Below are positions 20,585 to 30,019 of a DNA stretch of 64,000 nt, one piece after another; within the stretch, counting starts at the first letter, position 1; each line of letters starts with the position of its first letter. The notes under the pieces were generated by a model. That model had not been told where the DNA came from. It was given only the letters and a program-made list of their open reading frames with translations, and did no database searches. This DNA is from Hermatobates lingyangjiaoensis (Eukaryota; Arthropoda; Insecta; Hemiptera; Hermatobatidae): NCBI GenBank assembly GCA_026182355.1, contig JAPFBL010000606.1, positions 37,501 to 101,500 on the forward strand, given 5' to 3'. The translations under genes and the position numbers were made by a program.

Positions 20585-20910
20585 AAATAAGATCAAACCA
20601 CAATAAGAAATGGGAAAACAAGACTAAGATCTTTCAACCGTAACAAGCGGTCTTCGTCAGAGTCAAAAACCCAACTGAACACTAGATGCAGAAAACATCT
20701 GGTGAGGAGTTGAGAAGAGTCCACCACTCTTCCCACCCACTCTTCTCAACTCCTCACCAGATGTTTTCTGCATCTAGTGTTCAGTTGGGTTTTTGACTCT
20801 GACGAAGACCGCTTGTTACGGTTGAAAGATCTTAGTCTTGTTTTCCCATTTCTTATTGTGGTTTGATCATTGATTGTTATTTCACGTGTTTATGTGAAAT
20901 CTTTATATAT
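20585..20910. mobile_element. PLE family A head-to-head pair
   Basis: Arms 20588-20735 and 20742-20905 are near-identical inverted copies extending through the CTCACCAGATGTTTTCTGCA block, longer than in other family A pairs. Each arm has an intact CTGACGA core. The unique centre is only a few bases. Confidence 0.8.
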
Positions 20911-20914
20911 ATAT

Positions 20915-21184
20915 ATAATGATCAAACCACAATAAGAAATGGGAAAACAAGACTAAGATCTTTCAACCGTAACAAGCGGTCTTCGTCAGAGTCAAAAACC
21001 CAACTGTAAGAATATTTTATTCTTCTATAACTTTGGTTAAAACGTTGGAGAATCAAAATCAACTTCAGTTGGGTTTTTGACTCTGACGAAGACCGTTTGT
21101 TACGGTTGAAAGATCTTAGTCTTGTTTTCTCATTTCTTATTGTGGTTTGATCATTGATTGTTATTTCACGTGTTTATGTGAAAT

Positions 21185-21190
<6 letters not shown>
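20915..21190. mobile_element. PLE family A pair with a LINE fragment as spacer
   Basis: Family A arms 20918-21006 and 21064-21185 flank 21008-21063. That spacer matches the LINE RT fragment at 21342-21392 (GGTTAAAACGTTGGAGAATC). The plus-strand core has ACCGTTTGTTACGGT in place of ACCGCTTG, keeping the stem. Confidence 0.78.
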
Positions 21191-21229
<39 letters not shown>

Positions 21230-21232
<3 letters not shown>

Positions 21233-21415
21233 GGCAGATCTACCCCAACATCCATCCACTCTCTTGGCAGCATTTTCTGATGACAAAGCCATTCTATCAG
21301 CACATAACGACCCCATTGTAGCTTCTGATAAACTTCAATATTTCATTCTTCTCTAATTTTGGTTAAAACGTTGGAGAATCAAAATCAAAGTGCAAAAGAC
21401 ATTTTTTTTTCTTTT
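21230..21415 (+). pseudogene. Jockey-type LINE reverse transcriptase fragment
   Basis: The frame reads TADLPQHPSTLLAAFSDDKA then ILSAHNDPIVASDKLQ: the RT catalytic box as F-S-D-D, followed by the usual LINE HPxPxxAS-K-LQ segment. A TAA stop interrupts the frame at about 21355 before FWLKRWRIKIK, the next conserved block. In an active element this is the polymerase site. Here it is a short, broken piece after a (TA)n tract at 21188-21230. Relatives: 33560-33845, 51890-52045, 61560-61770. Confidence 0.72.
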
Positions 21416-21424
21416 TTCTTTAAT

Positions 21425-21600
21425 ATAGTTATTGTGTGTATATCAAGATTATTGTTTAGAATGCTATATCAAATGCTTGGGCCATATAAGAATCTTTGTT
21501 TTCATGGCTTAACAACAGTTACTCCTGTCAATCACATATTATTAACTGTTGCTATAATTTTTTAACACTGAGTGATATAAGGTGTCACGGGTCGTCTAAT
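21425..21600 (-). repeat. family R fragment, decayed
   Basis: Minus-strand match to family R (ATATAGCATTCTAAACAATA, CATATAAGAATC inverted, GAGTGATATAAGGTGTCACG at the end). Confidence 0.5.
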
Positions 21601-21955
21601 GTATAATAAATGTTTATTTTTATAGCAAAGGTCTAAGAATTGAAATAAATTGAGGACCCAGGTGTAATAGTGTGGTTTACCTTGGACAGGGTTTGGTGAG
21701 CAGGAAGTAACCTTGATTCGTCGTCTGCAAAAGAGATATCGATTGCAATTTCTTCATGATTTGGTGAAGGGATATCGATTTGGAAGTAAGTCGCAGAAGT
21801 GTATCATCAAGGCCGTAATCTTTTTTTAGCGTATTCATAGACGATTTATGTACTGGCTTGGCGGATGTATGTTACAACACGTATGTTACAACTTACAACA
21901 AGTGAAGTCTGTATTCATAGTGTAACCGAACTATAGTGTAATAAATAAACATTAG
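21600..21955. other. unassigned, moderately complex sequence
   Basis: The minus strand has an open stretch (ATYFQIDIPSPNHEEIAIDI...) that ends at a donor-like CCAAG/GTAAAC near 21680, but no acceptor or homology was recognised. The rest shows no feature. Confidence 0.2.
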
Positions 21956-22830
21956 TAGAACATATCATATGAACTAAAAATAGAAGACAATCAGAAGATA
22001 TTAGATTTGTGGCCAGAAGAAAAAAAAAATAGAAAAAGAGAAAAGGACATGAAGGAATCAAACAATTTAGAAGACAGAATGGAATTCAGAAGGCAGTCAA
22101 AACAAATTTTTGAGAATAGTAGCACAATTATAACCAACGAAGTACATCGTAAATCAGAAGACTTCAACAAATAGTAGAGCATCTCATACGAGCTAAAAAT
22201 AGAAGACAATCAGAAAATATTAGATTTGTGGCCAGAAGAATAGAAAGAAAGTAGAAAAAGAAGAAAAGGACATGAAGGAATCAAAAAATTTAGAAGACAG
22301 AATGGAATTCAGAAGACATTCAAAACTAATTTTTGAGAATAGTAGCACAATTATAACCAATAAAACACATCATATATCAGAAGACTTCAAGAAATAGTAG
22401 GCATCTCATACGAGCTAGAAATAGAAGACAATCAGAAAATATTAGATTTGTGGCCAGATGAAAAGAAAGAAAGAAGAAAAGGACACGAAGGAATCAAAAA
22501 ATTTAGAAGACCAAATTGAATTCAGAAGACATTCAAAACAAATTTTCGAGAATAGTAGTAGAATTATAACCAATAAAACACATCGCAAAACAGAAGACAT
22601 CAAATTAGTAGAACCTATCATACGAGCTAAAAATAGAAGACAATCAGAAAATATTAGATTTGTGGCCAGATGAAAAGAAAAAAAAATTGAAAAAGAGAAA
22701 AGGACATGAAGGAATCAAAAATTTTAGAAGACAGAATTGAATTCAGAAGACATTCAAAACAAATTTTTGAGAATAGTAGTACAATTATAACCAATAAAAC
22801 ACATCGTAAATCAGAAGACTTAAAATTTTT
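21955..22830. repeat. tandem array of about 219-bp units
   Basis: Four units start near 22001, 22220, 22442 and 22654 (TTAGATTTGTGGCCAGA). They share GACATGAAGGAATCAAA and GAATAGTAGCACAATTATAA. Spacing varies 212-222 bp through small indels in the A-runs. Confidence 0.82.
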
Positions 22831-23065
22831 TTTTAATTATACATTTCACTTTACCTTTGAAACATAATACCCAAAAAATATTTAATCATTAAAACATATT
22901 ATGTAAATTAATTATCATTCTGTCGAATACTATAACTAATTACTAATCTTATTATTAGTTATTAACTGATAATAATATAACAAATAATTAATTATTAACT
23001 AATAATAACTAATTATACTATTATATAACCTATTATAATTATTATTGGATTAGAAAACTCTAGAC

Positions 23066-23536
23066 CAGTGATGGCAAACCTTTTGAGTTCAGTGTGTCAA
23101 AATTTTGAAAAATTAAAACATAATTTTCGTGGCGTGTCACACATTGATAAAGTAAAACTAAGAAGGAAATATAAGTATTATTTTTTTTTGTAAATTAATT
23201 ATTTGTTTCATGCCATTTAAAATACAAAAACCAATTTTAACATTTGAGCATTTAGAATTCAGTATGTTTTCAGAATTTACCATTTTTATATTAATATAAA
23301 TATTAAAACAATATGTTTAAATATTTTTTAATATGTATACTTGTTAAGCAATATTCTTATACTTGTACACACACATTTAGTTTAAGAAACAAAGTACTAA
23401 TTATTATTTACGGAATTAATACTATTATTATTAATAACACATTTTGGATGTTTGTCACACATTTTGAAGATGCGTGTCACCATAAATGATGCTGCGTGTC
23501 AAGACTGACACGCGTGTCATAGGTTCGCCATCACTG
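23066..23536. mobile_element. hAT-type non-autonomous element with perfect 8-bp TSD
   Basis: Starts CAGTGATGGCAAACC and ends GGTTCGCCATCACTG, with CTCTAGAC duplicated at 23058-23065 and 23537-23544. Internal GCGTGTCACACATT and GACACGCGTGTCATAGG form sub-terminal inverted motifs. 471 bp, no transposase frame. A 3' end of the same family lies at 61215-61277. Confidence 0.9.
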
Positions 23537-23544
23537 CTCTAGAC

Positions 23545-24005
23545 GAACAAAAAAAGGCCAAATCAACCAATCAGAATACTTTTGATTTGTATTTGTAACA
23601 ATAAACAGTTATTATTATTAGTGACCTTGTATTAAAGACAATATTTATTCAACTCTATATATAAGGTAGGAATTGCTATGAAAAACAAATAGTAATTTAT
23701 ATTGTATCGTTTAAAATATATTAATCGGTTTGCAAGGTTTGATGTTTCAGTTTTAATTTTAATATATATATTCATATTCGATACCATTTGATATTAATTA
23801 ATCGTCAACACACCGGGGTTTCACGCACACTGTAGCTACTAGGTGACTAACCACCAGCTACTCGCCAAGCCGACACTCAGTCACCGCCCAGTATTCAGAC
23901 AACAACATCTACTATATATATATATGAGACAAAATGCTATAGAGAAGAATCACAGAAGAAAAATAAGCTCTAAGGACTTCTAGACTATCTCGTCAGAGAG
24001 CTACT
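23545..24005. other. no feature seen
   Basis: AT-rich with one GC-richer segment (23815-23910). No coding or repeat assignment. Confidence 0.35.
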
Positions 24006-24009
24006 CCAA

Positions 24010-24165
24010 ATAAAAATGTATATACATATGTAAAGAAACATACAGAAATTAAAAGTACACACTTACAGTCTCTAATTTTCGGTTTAAACCGTCTTCAGGA
24101 GAGATAAGAGAGGGAAAGATAAGGAAAGAAAAGAGACGGTTGAAGTTGATTAAAAATGTAATGTT
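24010..24165 (-). mobile_element. PLE family C arm
   Basis: Minus-strand GTAAGT (ACTTAC 24061-24066), AATTAGAGACTG, GGTTTAAACC as stem II (24080-24090 region) and box CTGAAGA (rc near 24092-24098), then TCTCTCTTATCTC-type pyrimidines on the minus strand. Confidence 0.6.
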
Positions 24166-24169
24166 ATCT

Positions 24170-24394
24170 TATTAGTCTAGTCGAAGGTTTTGTCCGGTTA
24201 ACATTGTTGTTCCTTTAAATTATGTAAATTTCATTTTCTTAGTTAAAAAATTCTTACTTCTGCCTATGAAAAAGGTTTTAAATAAAACCGAATCGTTGGC
24301 ACCGATAGTTTGATTTTTTATCCTGGAAAATTGACCGAACCCCGATTAGAGAACACACCTATCCTATCAAACGGTCGATATATTATTGAATCTG

Positions 24395-24410
<16 letters not shown>
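24170..24410 (+). mobile_element. PLE family L arm
   Basis: 3'-UTR piece GTCGAAGGTTTTGTCCGG, then GAAAAAGGTTTTAAATAAAA with GGTTTT/AAAACC stem, CCGAATCG in place of the usual CCGAAACG, and CCCCGATTAGAGAACACACC. It ends in (TA)n. Confidence 0.6.
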
Positions 24411-24433
<23 letters not shown>

Positions 24434-24442
24434 TCGTAAATT

Positions 24443-24590
24443 TTGGTAACAGTCCTTCCTTGACATACACATTATTGAAAATGACAGCAAATTTAGCTGA
24501 TACCTGTTTCTTAACAAGTTTCTCAATTTTTCTAAATAACACTCTCGTTATTTCGTCTACACAATAAAGTACATCTCCTATGGTCGACAT
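24443..24590 (-). pseudogene. PLE N-terminal coding remnant, family K
   Basis: ATG at 24590 opens MSTIGDVLYCVDEITRVLFR, then KIEKLVKKQVSAKFAVIFNN and GLLPKFTNIY, and runs into (TA)n. The start codon lies inside the palindromic stem III of the core at 24583-24621. A second, plus-strand piece of the same region (RIEKLVKKQVSAKFGVIFNN) occupies 24690-24775. The same MST start occurs at 29196 (-) and 29294 (+). Confidence 0.66.
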
Positions 24591-24621
24591 GTTTCGAATG
24601 ATCAACATTCATCATCAGGAC
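24583..24621 (-). ncRNA. hammerhead-like core, family K, overlapping a PLE start codon
   Basis: Minus strand: GTC, box CTGATGA (24618-24612), spacer T, stem II GAATG-type arms pairing with CATTC, GAA, palindrome ACATGT (24592-24587), C17, then GAC pairing with GTC. The implied cleavage triplet is GUC. Confidence 0.66.
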
Positions 24622-24784
24622 GTGAATAAGATCTAAGGTGAATTATCTGGTTTATATATACATGGAGAAGGTAGAAGGGGTTACTTGAGAAGGGTAGAAG
24701 GTAGAATTGAGAAACTTGTTAAGAAACAGGTATCAGCTAAATTTGGTGTCATTTTCAATAATATATATATTTTCAAATGAACTC

Positions 24785-24859
24785 AGAATCGATCGGCATA
24801 TACATTTCAAAACTTTGTGAAACACGAATAAAAAACAGAAACTGGGACTCACATTCAAG

Positions 24860-24900
<41 letters not shown>

Positions 24901-25400
24901 CACCTCTAAACAATCTTTTACACAAAAAAATAATGATAAGGAGAATTCAACAATAATCTAAAAAAGGAACAAATAACTAGTTTAATATGAAATATTACAA
25001 ATAATATTCTTTAAACAATAACAATTGTTGATTTATTAATAACACTAATTGATTGTTAATAATAACAAAAAGTGTCGACTTATAAACAATATTGAAGTGT
25101 ACATGTTTAAAGATAGTAGTCTGGTTGTCGCTTCTTGACTATATTGTTATCACAGTTAGGTTCATAATTTGAACAGAAATTAAAATGTTCTTCTTTTTTG
25201 GAATGTCTTTAAGCATTATCATCTTAACGACTACATTTCAATTATTAGCCATAAATCTAATTAATGATGACACTTTTGGTGATGAAGTATTTAAGGAAAC
25301 TTCATGTGTGCTGCCTCCTTTGGAAATTCTATCATTGTTCAGTAATATCACCCTCTTATCATTGATAAGGGGAAGTGTTGATATCATATGTCATCTCTTA
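24785..25400. other. no gene seen
   Basis: AT-rich, with (TA)n at 24864-24898. The open frame at 25185-25520 overlaps the following tandem array and has no recognisable domain. Confidence 0.35.
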
Positions 25401-25404
25401 TCAT

Positions 25405-26085
25405 ATTCAGGGATGCCTCATATGTATTCCCCCTTAATGATGACATCCTTAAAAGGGACATTATTGTATCCATGGATGTTAAGTCCAATTCCTTCATTTT
25501 TGTTAGAATACAGGAAATAGACTGTCATCAATTACTTATCATCATTGATGAGGAGTGATGATACCATATCATTGATGGCCACACTTTAGACATGATGATA
25601 TAGATTGATCACTTTAAAGAATATGCCCATAAAATGCATTAATGAGATTAAACCCGTGGTTAGATGTTGTTTTATTCAGGGATGCCTCATATGTATTCCT
25701 CCTTAATGATGACATCCTTAAAAGGGACATTATTGTATCCATGGATGTTAAGTCCAATTCCTTCATTTTTGTTGAATACAGGAAATAAACTGTCATCAAT
25801 TACTTATCATCATTGATGAGGAGTGATGATATCACATCATTGATGGCCACACTTTAGACATGATGATATAGATTGATCACTTTAAAGAATATGGCCATAA
25901 AATGCAATAATGAGATTAAACCCGTGGTTAGATGTTGTTTTATTCAAAGATGCCTCATATGTATTCCTCCTTAATGAGACATCCTTAAAAGGGACATTAT
26001 TGTATCCATGGATGTTAAGTCAAATTCCCTCATTTTCGTTAAAATACAGGAAATAAACAGTCATCAATTACTTTTTGGTGTTCTC
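25405..26085. repeat. 268-bp tandem array, about 2.5 units
   Basis: GGATGCCTCATATGTATTCC recurs at 25411, 25680 and (as AAGATGCC) 25948. Units contain GACATCCTTAAAAGGGACAT and GAGGAGTGATGATA. It lies 70 bp from the 3' end of the F-box gene. Confidence 0.82.
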
Positions 26086-26136
26086 TGAAGGCTGAAACAC
26101 CTTTGGCAAACATTTCCCAACTGTTTGGCACAGTAT

Positions 26137-26142
26137 TTTATT
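26137..26142 (-). terminator. polyadenylation signal of the F-box gene
   Basis: AATAAA on the minus strand, 13 bases beyond the stop codon ending at 26155. The short distance implies a very short 3' UTR, unless a more distal signal is used. Confidence 0.4.
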
Positions 26143-26154
26143 TAAAAAGACCTG

Positions 26155-27162
26155 TCAAGAAGGTTGACTTTGAAGGATAGACTGTTCTTTAAAGGAGAGT
26201 ATCCTCAAAGAAGGAGGTAAACTTGTACAAGGCCATGTTGAAATCAAAATTGAATCCTCTAAAATCCACGACTTGTCACCATCTATTAATGAAATACTAT
26301 AAAGCCTTCCTTGAGATTTTAAATCCCAAACCTCAATTCTGTTTGTATAAGAAACTAAAAAGAATCTATCAAGAACAGTATTAATTGAAAGGAAATAAGG
26401 ACTAAGATAAACTTCTTTTGGTTTAATATCTTGCGAATAATTTGCTATAACGAATCTATAGTCAGCAACACTATATATAACTGATGATTGAGTAAAATCA
26501 GCTTTGAAGTATTCCCGACGATTATTGCTGATGATATCCCTGAAGATGAGTTCGCTTAAGCGAAACAAATGAACATTGGAGTACATCAATATATCATCGA
26601 CAAGAAGGCAATTAGTTAGAAGATAGTAATCATTGTGAACAAACTCAAGGAAAGTTCTTTTTCCAAGTGATGTCTTTGGTAGCTTAGTTATTGAAGTCCA
26701 TAAGTTTGTTTTAAAGTCAAGAAGATGATAAACAGCTTCATAGTTATTGTCTAATGGTGTTGTACGAATCAAAACACCCGATGAAAGTAGATACAATGAA
26801 TCAATTTGTTTACAATCAGGTAAAATAACCTGTACAGTAGTGTTCTCCAATAAATTTAAAACTTTCAATGATGTTCCGAAACAAAACGCCATAAAGTCAT
26901 TTCGAAACGAGACTAAATCACATTCTATTTCACAAACAATTTCTAATTGCCAAGTGAAAACTAAACATTGTTTTGTTGATTTTAGTAGAACTCCGAAAAA
27001 CTGCCCATTTTGAGGGCATAAAATTTTATCAATAGTTTCATTTAAGTTCTTTTCAAGCCAACTTGATTGGGCAAGTACTTTCAAAATTTTGTCTTCATAT
27101 ACAACAACTTTCCCTCCAATACTACCTCCTCCAACCTGAAAAAGAACCACTTGAAACGTCAT
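26155..27162 (-). CDS. F-box protein, exon 2 (beta-propeller-like C-terminal region)
   Basis: 335 uninterrupted codons ending LRILSFKEQSILQSQPS. The exon starts after a polypyrimidine/TATAG acceptor at 27163-27164; a second acceptor nine codons later (TTTTTCAG before 27135) keeps the same frame. Short blade-like segments such as VVYEDKILKVLAQ and NRIEVWDLKSQGRLYSISL suggest a degenerate WD40-like propeller, the usual substrate-binding part of FBXW-type proteins; I infer this from pattern, not from an alignment. Joined in phase to exon 1 (30020-30355) it gives about 447 residues. Codon use is ordinary, with no stops, so the gene looks functional. The intron between the exons is 2857 bp and full of PLEs. 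Confidence is high that it is coding, moderate for the propeller. Confidence 0.8.
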   Translation of the reverse strand: MTFQVVLFQVGGGSIGGKVVVYEDKILKVLAQSSWLEKNLNETIDKILCPQNGQFFGVLLKSTKQCLVFTWQLEIVCEIECDLVSFRNDFMAFCFGTSLKVLNLLENTTVQVILPDCKQIDSLYLLSSGVLIRTTPLDNNYEAVYHLLDFKTNLWTSITKLPKTSLGKRTFLEFVHNDYYLLTNCLLVDDILMYSNVHLFRLSELIFRDIISNNRREYFKADFTQSSVIYSVADYRFVIANYSQDIKPKEVYLSPYFLSINTVLDRFFLVSYTNRIEVWDLKSQGRLYSISLIDGDKSWILEDSILISTWPCTSLPPSLRILSFKEQSILQSQPS

Positions 27163-27289
27163 CTATAAAAAAAAAAATACAATAACCGTATGCTATTTCT
27201 GGAAAAAAAGAGGAAAACCCTAAAGTAATCATATGAACTGTCACGCTACGTAAATTTCTTTATACATATATAAACTCCAATGTCTAAAC

Positions 27290-27440
27290 CACAGTAAGAA
27301 ATCAGAAAAATGACTGCATACAATCTTTTCTGATATTCATCAGACTCGACTGATACCGATGAAGACAACTCGTTTCGGTTGAAAGATTTTAGTTGTTGTT
27401 TTGATTTCTTACCATGGTTTAGACGTTGGTTTTTATTTCA
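27290..27440 (+). mobile_element. decayed PLE unit related to family A
   Basis: Plus arm 27345-27440: box CCGATGA (second base changed), spacer A, GACAACTCGTTTCGGTT, GAAAGATTTTAGTTG. A degenerate minus arm lies at 27285-27340. It sits inside the F-box intron. Confidence 0.5.
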
Positions 27441-28200
27441 ATATATATATATATATATATATAAAACTTTCACATAAACACGTGAAATAACAATCAATGA
27501 TCAAACCACAATAAGAAATGGGAAAACAAGACTAAGATCTTTCAACCGCAACAAGCGGTCCTCGTAAGAGTCAAAAACCCAACTGAACACTAGATGCAGA
27601 AAACATCTGGTGAGGAGTTGAGAAGAGTGGGAGAGAAGAATGGTATTTTAAAAGGGTGAAAGTGCAGGAAAGGACTAATATCCAGAAAGGGATGTTTGGG
27701 GAAACAAAGGAGTACAGTAAGAAAAAGTAAAAAACTATCCGCTAGCTGTCAACCCTCTTTGAAGAGGCTATTGCCCTCGTGACGAAAGTATCAAGTTTGA
27801 AGAGACCGTTACTAATGTTTATAATATTAGATCTATTAAATTTAATTAGAGACGATTCAATAATATTTCTTAACAACATTGATTTTTCATAGGTAATAAA
27901 TTTAGCTCCTGTCCAATCAATATGATGATTTTCATTTTTTATATGCAAGAATAAGGCACTACTTTTTTCCTGTCTACTTACGTTATATTGGTGTTGTTTT
28001 ACACGTGTTTTTAATGATTTACCAGTTTGACCAATATACATTTTATGGCAAAATACCACTCTTCCCTCCCACTCTTCTCAACTCCTCACCAGATGTTTTC
28101 TGCATCTAGTGTTCAGTTGGGTTTTTGACTCTGACGAGGACCGCTTGTTGCGGTTGAAAGATCTTAGTCTTGTTTTCCCATTTCTTATTGTGGTTTGATC
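27441..28200. mobile_element. PLE family A element with inverted arms and GIY-YIG gene
   Basis: (TA)n, then a minus arm (27470-27640), the endonuclease remnant on the minus strand, and a plus arm (28085-28200). Each arm has a core with the altered stem II GGTCC/CGGTT variant (AGGACCGCTTGTTGCGGTT on the plus arm); the minus arm box is mutated (CTTACGA). It is the most complete family A insertion in the window and lies in the F-box intron in the gene's own orientation. Confidence 0.75.
27742..28059 (-). pseudogene. PLE GIY-YIG endonuclease domain
   Basis: 105 codons: CHKMYIGQTGKSLKTRVKQH is the YIG strand with the catalytic Arg, then NVSRQEKSSALFLHIKNENH, TYEKSMLLRNIIES with the metal-binding Glu position, ending KRVDS. 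Canonical PLE domains begin with a Cys-x2-Cys and a GVVY-type strand; here only one Cys remains before MYIG, so the first strand is truncated or lost. The frame has no stop. In a full element this domain follows the RT and nicks the target. The reading frame is cut at about 28059 where the plus arm begins. Confidence 0.75.
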
Positions 28201-28284
28201 ATATATATATTGATAAAAGTATCGACTGTGAATACTTCTGACCGAGTACTAATAAACTTTAATTTTGTATATATACATACATAT

Positions 28285-28450
28285 ATATACTTTTTCAATA
28301 AAAATGCGATTTCAAAGAGACAAAGTTCAATGTTGATAGAAAAACATGGAGAAATTAAAAGCACACACTCACAGTCTCTAATTTTTTGTTAGAACCCTCT
28401 TCAGAAGAGATAAGAGAGGAAAACCTAGCGCACTGGTACAGACACAATCT
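28285..28450 (-). mobile_element. PLE family C arm
   Basis: Minus-strand GTGAGT (ACTCAC 28367-28372), AATTAGAGACTGT, GAA eroded, box CTGAAGA (rc TCTTCAG near 28399-28405). A further C-type end with TTTGTCCGCTTCGGGTCG lies at 28506-28523. Confidence 0.55.
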
Positions 28451-28569
28451 TAAAGACTGTGTGTGTTATAATTGATCAATGTTTCTTCATCTACATTGAA
28501 CTCTATTTGTCCGCTTCGGGTCGTATTTCCGTCGAAAATATATATATATATATATATCTATCTATATAT

Positions 28570-28825
28570 ATATATATATATAAAGATTTTACATAAACAC
28601 GTGAAATAACAATCAATGATCAAACCACAATAAGAAAATGGGAAAACAAGACTAAGATCTTTCAACCGTAACAAGCGGTCTTCGTCAGAGTCAAAAACCC
28701 AACTAAAAAAACCAACTAAACCCAAAAACCCTCAGTTGGGTTTTTGACTCTGACGAAGACCACTTGTTACGGTTGAAAGATCTTATTCTTGTTTCCCCAT
28801 TTTCTTATTGTGGTGGTTTGATCAT

Positions 28826-28870
<45 letters not shown>
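28570..28870. mobile_element. PLE family A head-to-head pair
   Basis: Inverted arms 28585-28705 and 28732-28830, with (TA)n at both outer ends. The plus-strand core reads CTGACGA, GACCACTTGTTACGGTT, GAAAGATCTTATTC. Confidence 0.75.
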
Positions 28871-28871
<1 letters not shown>

Positions 28872-28874
<3 letters not shown>

Positions 28875-29055
28875 ACTCTTCCCTCCCACTTTTCTCAACT
28901 CCTCACCAGATGTTTCTGCATCTAGTGTTTAGTTGGGTTTTTGACTCTGACGAAGACCGCTTGTTACGGTTGAAAGATCTTAGTCTTGTTTTCCCATTGT
29001 GGTTTGATCATTGATTGTTATTTCACGTGTTTATGTGAAATCTTTATATATATAT
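28872..29055 (+). mobile_element. PLE family A single arm
   Basis: TTCTCAACTCCTCACCAGATG, then CTGACGA (near 28949), ACCGCTTGTTACGGT, GAAAGATCTTAGTC and TTTATGTGAAATCTT before (TA)n. Confidence 0.7.
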
Positions 29056-29196
29056 ATTTGTAAAAGTTGGAAGCAGTCCTTCATTTAAACATATATTGTT
29101 AAATAACGCCCCATATTTGGCTTGTATCTGTTTCTTACACAATTTCTCCAGTTCATTAAAACTATAAAGCTTATCACCAATATTGCTAGTCGACAT
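29056..29196 (-). pseudogene. PLE N-terminal coding remnant, family K, minus copy
   Basis: ATG at 29196 opens MSTSNIGDKLYSFNELEKLC, then KKQIQAKYGALFNN and LLPTFTNIYI before the TA tract. Compared with the plus copy (29294 onward) it lacks about eight codons (EETRKEFRK region). The truncation point is the codons Thr-Asn-Ile-Tyr. Confidence 0.7.
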
Positions 29197-29227
29197 GTTT
29201 CGAATGTACCACATTCATCATCAGGAC
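29189..29227 (-). ncRNA. hammerhead-like core, family K, minus copy
   Basis: Inverted duplicate of 29263-29301 with identical box, stem II, ACATGT and GTC/GAC stem I. Confidence 0.68.
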
Positions 29228-29262
29228 AATAATAAGAATAATAGTATGATTGTTGGTTTATT

Positions 29263-29301
29263 GTCCTGATGATGAATGTGGTACATTCGAAACATGTCGA
29301 C
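29263..29301 (+). ncRNA. hammerhead-like core, family K, overlapping a start codon
   Basis: GTC (29263-29265) pairs with GAC (29299-29301). Box CTGATGA (29266-29272), spacer T, stem II GAATGT/ACATTC with a 3-nt loop (29274-29288), GAA (29289-29291), palindrome ACATGT (29292-29297), C17 (29298). The ATG of the PLE frame is 29294-29296. This is the cleanest fit to a minimal type I hammerhead in the window, apart from the extra T between box and stem II. Confidence 0.72.
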
Positions 29302-29425
29302 TAGTAATATTGGTGATAGACTTTATAGTTTTAATGAAGAGACGAGGAAGGAATTCCGGAAACTGGAGAAATTGTGTAAGAAACAGATACAAGCCAAGTA
29401 TGGGGCGTTATTTAACAATATATAT
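29294..29425 (+). pseudogene. PLE N-terminal coding remnant, family K, plus copy
   Basis: MSTSNIGDRLYSFNEETRKE, then KLEKLCKKQIQAKYGALFNN and IYIY into (TA)n. Here the junction with the microsatellite is at Asn-Asn-Ile-Tyr, about 14 codons earlier than in the minus copy. The element therefore consists of a ribozyme core plus some 45 codons on each side. Confidence 0.7.
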
Positions 29426-29499
29426 ATATATATATATTGATGTATATCATGATGTCCTTTTCTTGACCAACTGTTCATATATTTTTTGAGATTTATTGA

Positions 29500-29692
29500 G
29501 GGTTTTTGGTCTAATATTCAAAAAAACTTCGTTGCCACCGTTTCGATATATATTTATATCATCTTCAGGGCTAAGTGTGCTCAATGTAACAATGTTTTTA
29601 GCCCTGAAGATGATATAAATATATATCGAAACGTTAGTAACGAAGTTTTTTGAATATTAGACCAAAAACCCTCAATAAATATCAAACAAAAA
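29500..29692. mobile_element. PLE family J head-to-head pair
   Basis: Inverted arms share ATATTAGACCAAAAACCCTC and ACGAAGTTTTTTGAAT. Cores at 29533-29570 (-) and 29601-29638 (+). The centre is AAGTGTGCTCAATG. Confidence 0.75.
29601..29638 (+). ncRNA. hammerhead-like core, family J
   Basis: GCC, box CTGAAGA (29604-29610), spacer T, stem II GATATA/TATATC (29612-29627), GAA, ACGT palindrome. The minus copy (29533-29570) retains GGC to pair with GCC, whereas this copy has AGT, so stem I is damaged here. Confidence 0.58.
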
Positions 29693-29695
29693 ATA

Positions 29696-29907
29696 TACGA
29701 GTTCGAGAGTAACAAAGAGCAACACACAAATTAGGGAAACACACTTACAGACTCAAATTTTTGGGTAATCCGTCGGTTACTTGCCGTTGCGTCTACAACG
29801 TGCTTGGTTTCCCATTCTCTTTTCTCCTGAAGACGGATTACCCGAAAATTTGAGTCTGTAAGTGTGTTTCCCTACTTTGTGTGTTGCTCTTTGTTAATCT
29901 CGAACTC

Positions 29908-29938
<31 letters not shown>

Positions 29939-29940
29939 TA
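29696..29940. mobile_element. PLE family B head-to-head pair
   Basis: Arms 29700-29780 (minus) and 29800-29910 (plus), with donor motifs ACTTAC at 29743-29748 and GTAAGT at 29858-29863. Outer (TA)n at 29911-29945. The minus arm is deleted inside the core. Confidence 0.7.
29824..29854 (+). ncRNA. hammerhead-like core, family B
   Basis: CTC (29824-29826) with GAG (29852-29854), box CTGAAGA (29827-29833), short GG/CC stem II, GAA (29844-29846). The minimal stems make activity uncertain. Confidence 0.45.
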
Positions 29941-30019
29941 TATATTACAGCGTGAGTTACTAATACATAAATTTAGATATATATAATTATATATATATAA
30001 TACATTTTAAATTGTATAC

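Noticed and set aside
25185..25520. 111-codon open frame with hydrophobic start
   Set aside because: Its second half lies in the 268-bp tandem array and is not conserved between units.
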